Origin: Planctomycetota bacterium
GTDB lineage: Bacteria; Planctomycetota; Planctomycetia; Gemmatales; Gemmataceae
Reading direction: 5' to 3'
DNA: 37,488 bases
Assembly (NCBI GenBank): GCA_029777335.1
Contig: JAKOSN010000278.1
Location: 1-37,488, forward strand
In this document: piece after piece, positions 31,848 to 37,488 of the stretch
Layout: each line of letters starts with the position of its first letter
Position numbering within the stretch: the stretch's first letter is position 1
Notes under the pieces: generated by a model
What the model was told of the DNA's origin: nothing
What the model saw: the letters and a program-made list of their open reading frames with translations, nothing else
Databases searched by the model: none
Position numbers and translations under genes: made by a program

Positions 31848-32889
31848 GTCGCTTGGAGCGGAGGTAAGCGGACTCTCTCTGCCACCAACCGAGGAGATGC
31901 AGAAGGGATGGCCGGGGCTTGTGTCGCAGATCCCCTGGCAAACCGGGGATATTCGCAACCTCGCCACCATCCAGAACGCGTTTGCCACGGCCCGGCCCGA
32001 ACTCGTCTTCCACCTGGCTGCACAGCCGTTGGTCCCACTGGGATACCGCGAGCCCGTGGAGACATTCGCCACCAATGTGATGGGAACGGTAAACGTCCTG
32101 GAGGCAGCCCGCACCACGCCCTCGGTGCGGGCCGTGGTGGTGATCACCAGCGATAAGTGTTATGAAAATCGTGGCACGATCACCAGTTTCCGGGAAGAAG
32201 ACCCCATGGGCGGCTACGACCCCTACAGCGCCAGCAAGGGGTGTGCGGAACTGGTGGCAGCCTGCTATCGCCAGTCCTTTGGACGTGACGACTGGCATGT
32301 GGCCACGGGGCGTGCCGGAAACGTTATTGGCGGCGGTGATTGGGCGGAGGATCGTTTGGTCCCTGATTTGATCCGGAGCGCCCTTGCCGGCCAATCGCTT
32401 CAGCTGCGCAACCCCGACGCCACGCGTCCCTGGCAACACGTCCTGGAGCCGCTCAGTGGCTATCTTCTGCTTGGAGCGCGCCTGGCTGGTCCCCACGCTG
32501 TGAGTGCCGCCTCGGGGTGGAATTTTGGTCCCGCCGAGAGCGATGCGGTTCCAGTCCGCGAACTGGCTCGTCTCCTCGCGGAACAGTGGGGAAATGTCCC
32601 CGTCGTCGCTTCCCGGGAGAAGACGTTTCACGAGTGCAAGTTTCTCCGCCTCGATTCGACCAAGGCACAACGGGAGCTCGCCTGGCAACCGTTGTTGACC
32701 GTGGCTGAGCGGGTCCGCTGGACTGTTGATTGGTACAAACTCTGGCAACAGGAACCGGACCGAGTCTGGGAGGCAACGCGTGCGCAGATTGCCGCCTATG
32801 AACGAAGGATCACAGAATGTCCGAACCTTGCCGTGCAGTGGTCACCGGCGCGAACGGTTTTCTCGGTGCGGCAGTTGCACGCCGCCTGA
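31759..32889 (+). CDS. rfbG: CDP-glucose 4,6-dehydratase
   Basis: The 376-residue SDR enzyme converts CDP-glucose to CDP-4-keto-6-deoxyglucose. It has an NAD-binding VTGIMGFKG, VFHLAAQPLV, VITSDKCYEN and the catalytic YDPYSASKGCAE (Tyr-x3-Lys), plus GNVIGGGDWAEDRLVPDL, all characteristic of RfbG. GAGGAGAG ends 2 bases before ATG 31759, which lies 89 bases inside rfbF. The C-terminus runs about 20 residues past the usual end (AQIAAYERR) and overlaps the next gene by 73 bases. Confidence 0.93.
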   Translation: MTVYEYYRNRAVMVTGIMGFKGIWLANWLESLGAEVSGLSLPPTEEMQKGWPGLVSQIPWQTGDIRNLATIQNAFATARPELVFHLAAQPLVPLGYREPVETFATNVMGTVNVLEAARTTPSVRAVVVITSDKCYENRGTITSFREEDPMGGYDPYSASKGCAELVAACYRQSFGRDDWHVATGRAGNVIGGGDWAEDRLVPDLIRSALAGQSLQLRNPDATRPWQHVLEPLSGYLLLGARLAGPHAVSAASGWNFGPAESDAVPVRELARLLAEQWGNVPVVASREKTFHECKFLRLDSTKAQRELAWQPLLTVAERVRWTVDWYKLWQQEPDRVWEATRAQIAAYERRITECPNLAVQWSPARTVFSVRQLHAA

Positions 32890-33785
32890 TCGCGGCAGGA
32901 TATCGTGTCTACGGGCTGATTCGCGCTTGCTCCACCAATCGTGCGCGGCTGCTTCCTCTGCACAGCCTCGAAGTGGTTGAAATGGCGAGCTACGGCGTTG
33001 AGGAACTGCGGGAGGTCTTTCAACGAATCCAACCCGATTACGTGCTCCATCTGGCCGCTGCGGGAGTAGCTCCCGGCTCATCCGCCGCGGAGATGCACGA
33101 GGGGAATGTGGAAGTGACCCGGCGGATTCTCCAGGCCGCTGCGGGGACAGTGCGACGGGTGGTCAACACCGGGAGTTGCTTCGAGTATCAACCCTGTCCC
33201 CCCGGGACCTTGATGACAGAGAATTGGCCGCTGCAATCTGGTTCGCCCTATGCCCACACCAAACAACTTGCGGTGTTGCTCGCGCGCACCCTGGCCAGTC
33301 AGTTGGACGTACCGGTGGTCACTCTGCGACCGTTTGGTGTTTATGGTCCGGGAGAATCTCCACGACGCCTTCTTCCGTCGCTGATCCACGGGCTTCTCTC
33401 AGGTGTGGGGGTGGATCTGAGTCCCGGTCTCCAGGTGCGCGATCTCACCTACATCGACGACGTGGCGGAAGCCTACCTCTGCGCCTGTCAATCGCCACAG
33501 ATGGACACACGGGGTGGCATTTACAACGTGTGCAGTTCCGTGCCGACTGAAATCCGCTCCGTGTGTCAGCTCGTGGCGGATGAACTTGGCCAGCCACGGA
33601 GTTTGCTCCGGTTTGGGTGTCTGCCGGCGCGCCCGGAAGAAGCGCCGTGGATCGTTGGCGATGCAAGCCGGTTTACCATAACCACCGGTTGGAAGCCACG
33701 CTTTTCCCTGGTGGAAGGGGTGCGTGCCACGGTGGACTGGGTCAAGACTTCTCTGCGTACAGGCCATGCCGCGCTGGCCGGATAA
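32817..33785 (+). CDS. NAD-dependent epimerase/dehydratase, RfbJ-like reductase
   Basis: The 322-residue extended SDR has VVTGANGFLGAAVARRL at the N-terminus, VLHLAAAGV, NTGSCFEYQP and the catalytic SPYAHTKQLA. Its place between rfbG and rfbH suggests the final C4 reductase or epimerase of a CDP-3,6-dideoxyhexose pathway (abequose/paratose-synthase-like). The exact product (abequose, paratose, tyvelose precursor or other) cannot be read from the sequence. It starts 73 bases inside rfbG at ATG 32817, behind GAAGGA. A 43-base gap follows before rfbH. Confidence 0.82.
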   Translation: MSEPCRAVVTGANGFLGAAVARRLIAAGYRVYGLIRACSTNRARLLPLHSLEVVEMASYGVEELREVFQRIQPDYVLHLAAAGVAPGSSAAEMHEGNVEVTRRILQAAAGTVRRVVNTGSCFEYQPCPPGTLMTENWPLQSGSPYAHTKQLAVLLARTLASQLDVPVVTLRPFGVYGPGESPRRLLPSLIHGLLSGVGVDLSPGLQVRDLTYIDDVAEAYLCACQSPQMDTRGGIYNVCSSVPTEIRSVCQLVADELGQPRSLLRFGCLPARPEEAPWIVGDASRFTITTGWKPRFSLVEGVRATVDWVKTSLRTGHAALAG

Positions 33786-33828
33786 ATCGCCCAGGGCCGC
33801 CCAAGTTGGATTCAAGGAGGAACCATCC

Positions 33829-35160
33829 ATGGACCAGGATCCGCAGCACGTGCGAGCCAGCATCCTCGACCGCGTTCGCGACTTCCACGCCACCAACTGG
33901 CCAACGAAGACCTTTGTTCCTGGCGTGTCCCCCGTCCCGGTCTCCGGGCGTGTCTTCGACGCCGAGGATCTGGTTTCTCTCGTTGACGCATCCCTCGATT
34001 TCTGGCTCACCTCGGGGCGTTACACCGACCAGTTCGAGACGGAGTTTGCTCGTTTCATGGGGTTGCGCTACGCGTTATTGACCAACTCGGGATCCAGTGC
34101 CAACCTGCTCGCCATCGCCGCGTTGACCTCGCCTCAACTGGGGGATCGTCGCCTTCGACCTGGAGACGAGGTCATCACGGTCGCGGCGGGGTTTCCAACG
34201 ACCGTGAACCCGATTATTCAGCACGGTGCGATCCCGGTTTTTCTCGATGTCACCTTGCCAACCTACAACCTCGACGTCACCCACCTCGAAGCAGCGATTA
34301 GCGACAAAACACGGGCGATCATGGTTGCGCACACACTGGGTAACCCATTCGATCTGGAGACGGTGAGTGCCGTCGCCCGCCGCCACGGTTTGTGGTTGAT
34401 CGAGGATTGCTGCGATGCCGTGGGTGCCACGTACCAGAACCGCTCTGTCGGCACCTTTGGGGATCTTGCAACGGTCAGTTTTTATCCGGCTCACCACATT
34501 ACCACAGGGGAGGGCGGAGCCGTGCTGATGAACTCCCCCCTGCTGAAGAAGCTGGTCGAGTCGTTCCGCGATTGGGGCCGTGATTGCTGGTGTCCCACGG
34601 GTTGTGATAACACCTGTGGCAAACGCTTTGGTTGGCAACTGGGCGATCTCCCCGCTGGATACGACCACAAATACACCTACAGCCACCTGGGTTATAATCT
34701 GAAAGTCACCGAGATGCAGGCCGCGATTGGTGTGAGCCAACTTCGCAAATTACCTCACTTTATCAAGCAACGCCGGGCCAACTTTCGCTTTTTGCGTCAG
34801 CAACTGAGCGATCTGGGTGATGTGCTGGTTCTTCCCGAAGCGACGCCAGGGAGTGAGCCGTCGTGGTTTGGCTTCCCGCTCACGGTTCGTGCCGAGGCTC
34901 GCATCACTCGCCGTGAACTGATCGCCCAGTTAGATTCGCACAAAATTGCGACCCGGCTTCTCTTTGGAGGCAATCTCCTTCGGCAGCCGGCTTACCGCTC
35001 CATTCCTCATCGCGTGGTTGGATCGCTCGACAACTCCGATTGCATCATGCACAACACCTTCTGGGTTGGTGTCTATCCAGGACTGTGCGAGGAGATGCTG
35101 GCGTACACGGCTCAGGTCATCCGTCAGGCGGTTCGCGGGCACCTTCCTCTGGTTGCCTGA
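33829..35160 (+). CDS. rfbH: CDP-6-deoxy-4-keto-glucose 3-dehydrase (E1), PMP/[2Fe-2S] enzyme
   Basis: The 443-residue DegT-fold protein removes the C3 hydroxyl of CDP-4-keto-6-deoxyglucose using PMP and an iron-sulfur cluster. In the PLP loop the usual Lys is replaced by His222 (YPAHHITTGEGG), the hallmark of E1/RfbH. The cluster ligands fit the E1 pattern C-X57-C-X-C-X7-C exactly: Cys195, Cys253, Cys255 and Cys263. Other family stretches are LTNSGSSANLLA, GDEVITVAAGFPTTVNPI and KVTEMQAAIGVSQL. AAGGAGG lies 8 bases before ATG 33829, which gives the family length; the frame is open to 33724. The partner reductase E3 (RfbI) is not encoded in this window. Confidence 0.95.
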   Translation: MDQDPQHVRASILDRVRDFHATNWPTKTFVPGVSPVPVSGRVFDAEDLVSLVDASLDFWLTSGRYTDQFETEFARFMGLRYALLTNSGSSANLLAIAALTSPQLGDRRLRPGDEVITVAAGFPTTVNPIIQHGAIPVFLDVTLPTYNLDVTHLEAAISDKTRAIMVAHTLGNPFDLETVSAVARRHGLWLIEDCCDAVGATYQNRSVGTFGDLATVSFYPAHHITTGEGGAVLMNSPLLKKLVESFRDWGRDCWCPTGCDNTCGKRFGWQLGDLPAGYDHKYTYSHLGYNLKVTEMQAAIGVSQLRKLPHFIKQRRANFRFLRQQLSDLGDVLVLPEATPGSEPSWFGFPLTVRAEARITRRELIAQLDSHKIATRLLFGGNLLRQPAYRSIPHRVVGSLDNSDCIMHNTFWVGVYPGLCEEMLAYTAQVIRQAVRGHLPLVA

Positions 35161-35229
35161 GACGGCCCAGGTTTGCCGCGCCAACGTGTCCAGGATGTGT
35201 GTTGCTCCAGAGAAATGCGAGGGCTGCCA

Positions 35230-36210
35230 ATGCCTCCAACCAGGTTGATCTCGATTGTGGTTCCCGTGCTGAACGAGGAACAGAACGTCCTCCCCCTGTA
35301 TCAGACGTTGTGTGCTCTGCAGCTGGAACTGGGAGATCGGTATCAGTGGGAAATGCTCTTTACCGACAACCACTCCAACGACCAAACCTTCGCCATTTTA
35401 AGTGAGTTGGCCGCGCGCGATCCTCGCGTGCGCGCCCTGCGGTTTTCCCGCAACTTTGGCTACCAGGCCTCCATTTTAACCGGCTATCTGAATGCACGCG
35501 GCGATGCAATCATCCAGCTTGATTGCGATATGCAGGATCCGCCGCAGATGATTCCCCGCTTTCTCCAGCTCTGGGAAGAGGGGAATTTGGTGGTCTACGG
35601 GGTGCGCCAGACCCGCGATGAACCAGCAGCGATGAACCTCACGCGCAAACTCTTCTACCGCCTTATCAACTTGATGAGCGAACATCCCTTGCCGCTGGAT
35701 GCGGGCGATTTTCGCTTGCTTGATCGGCGCATTGTCACTGAATTGGCCCGGATCGAGGATGCCACTCCCTACCTGCGCGGTACCATCGCCATGCTTGGAT
35801 TTCGGCAAGTGGGTGTCCCGTACGAACGACGTTCTCGAACCGCGGGGCAGAGTAAATTCTACTTCAAGGATCTGGTGGGACTTGCCATCGATGGCATTCT
35901 GAACCATTCGATTCTCCCCCTTCGGCTGGCGAACTATTTTTGTTTGGGGTTGTTCCTCCTCACCCTGCTGCTCGTTTTTATCTATCTTTCGGCGTGGTTC
36001 TTTACCGACCACCAGTGGCCCCAGGGGTTCGCCACGCTCTTGTTGCTCATCCTGCTCTCGGCCTGTTCCAACGCCATGTTCTTCGGCATCCTGGGCGAAT
36101 ACATCGCGCGCATCTTCCGCCAGGTCAAGCGAAGCCCTCTCACCATCGTCGAGCAAGAACTCAACCCCGTCGCCACGGATCAGGGCGCACGCCCCTCTCG
36201 CGCTGCCTGA
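35230..36210 (+). CDS. GT2 glycosyltransferase with C-terminal membrane helices (GtrB/DPM1-like)
   Basis: The 326-residue protein has the GT2 opening SIVVPVLNEEQNV, the metal-binding LDCDMQDPP and the GtrB-type QSKFYFKDLVGLAIDGILNHS. Two hydrophobic helices follow (about 238-258, 268-290) and then GEYIARIFRQVK. Enzymes of this group transfer a sugar from a nucleotide to undecaprenyl phosphate at the inner membrane face. ATG 35230 has GAGGG 6 bases upstream; ATG 35215 (MRGLP) and TTG 35173 are in-frame alternatives. It is last in the polysaccharide cluster, 69 bases behind rfbH. Confidence 0.88.
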   Translation: MPPTRLISIVVPVLNEEQNVLPLYQTLCALQLELGDRYQWEMLFTDNHSNDQTFAILSELAARDPRVRALRFSRNFGYQASILTGYLNARGDAIIQLDCDMQDPPQMIPRFLQLWEEGNLVVYGVRQTRDEPAAMNLTRKLFYRLINLMSEHPLPLDAGDFRLLDRRIVTELARIEDATPYLRGTIAMLGFRQVGVPYERRSRTAGQSKFYFKDLVGLAIDGILNHSILPLRLANYFCLGLFLLTLLLVFIYLSAWFFTDHQWPQGFATLLLLILLSACSNAMFFGILGEYIARIFRQVKRSPLTIVEQELNPVATDQGARPSRAA

Positions 36211-36381
36211 TTGCTGTCCGCCCTGGCGAGCACCGTGCCGGCAGCGGCGCATCTCGCCCCCGCGCAGCTACCCTCTGGCCGGCATGTCCCGCGGCGAACT
36301 ACTTCCCGGTAATTCCCTCAAGATCCACCCCGATACAACCGATCCAAACGATAGTTTCTACTCTTATCGGGAGGTCTAGTC

Positions 36382-36600
36382 ATGCGGCGCTCCCTCTGGC
36401 TCGCGGCCGTGGCGGTGCTCATGTTGAGCAATGCGGGCTGCTTACTGAACATGTACCCGTCGAACCCGACCCGACGAATGGAAGCCCTCCTCAATCAATC
36501 GGAAGATCTACGCCAGATCGAGGGGGAATGGTCGCGCTTCTGGTTTACCGATCAACCTTCGCACCTGACCGATGAACGTGTCCACGGCGGGTTGCAATAA
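36382..36600 (+). CDS. Small planctomycete lipoprotein
   Basis: The 72-residue protein has a signal peptide with lipobox SNAGC and a short mature chain (LLNMYPSNPTRRMEALLNQ, then DLRQIEGEWSRFWFTDQPS and LTDERVHGG). The mature part is one helix with an aromatic patch. I recall similar short lipoproteins from other planctomycetes but know no function. GGGAGG lies 7 bases before ATG 36382. The 171-base gap upstream (36211-36381) contains CCGATA and TATCGG half-sites about 30 bases apart, the second adjoining the Shine-Dalgarno; nothing else is seen there. Confidence 0.8.
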   Translation: MRRSLWLAAVAVLMLSNAGCLLNMYPSNPTRRMEALLNQSEDLRQIEGEWSRFWFTDQPSHLTDERVHGGLQ

Positions 36601-36631
36601 CGCCCAGCCCCTCGGGAGCGTACGCAAAGGG

Positions 36632-37488
36632 TTAACCGATCAGGGTCAGTGCGGCCGGTACGATCTCCACCTGCACCGGCAGGAAGCCGGCGGGGTCGCC
36701 ATCGGTCTGCACCGGCACCTGTTCGGCCGCGCTTAAGCATGCGCGCTGGACCCGGCGATGATGATGATCCGGGAGGTGTCCGTGGCGACGGCGCACAATC
36801 GCTTCCAGATAGCGCGCCAGATTCGCCATGCCGGGACGCTCGAAGACATAAACATCGAGCCGGCCATCGTCAGCCTGGCTGTGCAGCGGCAACGGCAAGC
36901 GCAGGGCGTATTGCGGAATGTTAAACACAAACACCATCGCCCCACGAAGCCGCTCCCCCGTTTCCTGCAGCTCCACTTCAATGGAGGGATAGCGATAACA
37001 GGCGAATGCCTCCAGCGTGGGGAGGAGGTAGCTCAGCTTGTTGATGTGCCCGGTGCGCCGGCCATGAACACGATGGACCACCTCGGCATCGATCCCCGCA
37101 CTCACCATCAGGCTGAATAACCGCTCATTGCAGCGCGCGAGATCCAGTTGGCGGACCAGCCCGCGCGCAATGCGATCCGCCAGAATGTCTGGCCGACGAG
37201 GAACACCACAGAAGCGTGCAACCAGGTTCTCGTTGCCGAGTGGAAAGAGGGCGATTGGTAGATGCGGGACGCGATTGACCACCTCCAGCAACGTCCCATC
37301 TCCCCCCGCCGCCACCACACAGCGTGTGTCGCTCTCCCGCGCTAACTGCCCCAGTTCTTCCCGTTGCCAGCACAGAATCGGTTCCAGGCTGCGACCGCGC
37401 AACGCCCCACAGAGCCGCTCCACGCGTCGCCTTGAATTGCCCGTCCCGGCGCGCGGATTCCCCAGGATGACCACGCGCCGTTTCTCGG
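36632..37488 (-). CDS. Diacylglycerol/lipid kinase family protein (YegS-like), partial at the window edge
   Basis: The 285 residues visible start inside the window edge: the frame is open to the last base (KRRVVILGNPRAGTGNSRR), and GTG 37474 is an internal candidate, so the true start is at or beyond 37488. The ATP-binding motif VVAAGGDGTLLEVVN is intact, and PLGNENLVARFCG stands at the place of the PLGTxNDxAR motif. DGRLDVYVF and a terminal VQTDGDPAG complete the fold. These enzymes phosphorylate diacylglycerol or related lipids. It is convergent with the small lipoprotein across 31 bases. Confidence 0.85.
   Translation of the reverse strand, partial: EKRRVVILGNPRAGTGNSRRRVERLCGALRGRSLEPILCWQREELGQLARESDTRCVVAAGGDGTLLEVVNRVPHLPIALFPLGNENLVARFCGVPRRPDILADRIARGLVRQLDLARCNERLFSLMVSAGIDAEVVHRVHGRRTGHINKLSYLLPTLEAFACYRYPSIEVELQETGERLRGAMVFVFNIPQYALRLPLPLHSQADDGRLDVYVFERPGMANLARYLEAIVRRRHGHLPDHHHRRVQRACLSAAEQVPVQTDGDPAGFLPVQVEIVPAALTLIG

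Noticed and set aside
1..37488. CRISPR arrays, tRNA or rRNA genes, insertion sequences, prophage genes
   Set aside because: Looked for in all gaps; no regular repeats, cloverleaf-like segments or transposase/integrase motifs were seen.

Overview
The window looks like chromosomal DNA of a planctomycete, most likely Gemmatales/Gemmataceae. This is inferred from family content, not from any search. The signs are: high GC; several protein-kinase-like genes; a signal peptidase I with a zinc ribbon and a large insertion; a ceramidase-type hydrolase; PQQ/NHL beta-propellers; a CxxCH protein with a proline-rich tail; and tiny lipoproteins. I see no tRNA, rRNA, CRISPR array, insertion sequence or phage gene. 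Coding density is high, and the only gene-free stretch over 300 bases is 20992-21323.

Layout. 1-5067 (+): the end of a membrane protein, a BtuF-like binding protein, a ceramidase-like hydrolase, a YkgJ-type cysteine-cluster protein and a membrane-anchored pseudokinase. 5191-9156 (+): lepA and an enlarged signal peptidase I. 9231-13992 (+): a tight operon with the order ybgC, tolQ-like, tolR-like, a second protein with an ExbD-like tail, and a membrane-anchored P-loop GTPase. It resembles the start of a tol-pal operon whose tolA/tolB/pal part has been replaced. 14011-17413 (-): a coiled-coil beta-propeller protein, a cysteine-rich PhnD-like binding protein and a PQQ-type propeller with no signal peptide. 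The last two are joined by a 4-base overlap just after an A9 run that could allow a -1 fusion. 17707-25375 (both strands): mostly housekeeping or poorly known genes, namely two lipoproteins, a PaiB-like flavoprotein, DUF2256, a small hydrolase, DUF1294, a GT87-like membrane glycosyltransferase, a CxxCH protein and a Nif3-like protein. 25482-29066 (+): one 1194-residue protein that joins a degenerate kinase, an intact kinase, an SRPBCC-like domain, a zinc-cysteine region and a class III cyclase domain lacking its catalytic residues. 29149-36210 (+): a surface-polysaccharide cluster with a GT-C-like membrane protein, rfbF, rfbG, an rfbJ-like reductase, rfbH and a GtrB-like GT2. Together these would make and transfer a CDP-linked 3,6-dideoxyhexose. 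36382-37488: a 72-residue lipoprotein and the end of a diacylglycerol-kinase-family gene.

The best candidates for undescribed biology are the Tol-like motor plus GTPase operon, the kinase/pseudo-cyclase fusion, and the PhnD/PQQ pair with its homopolymer junction.
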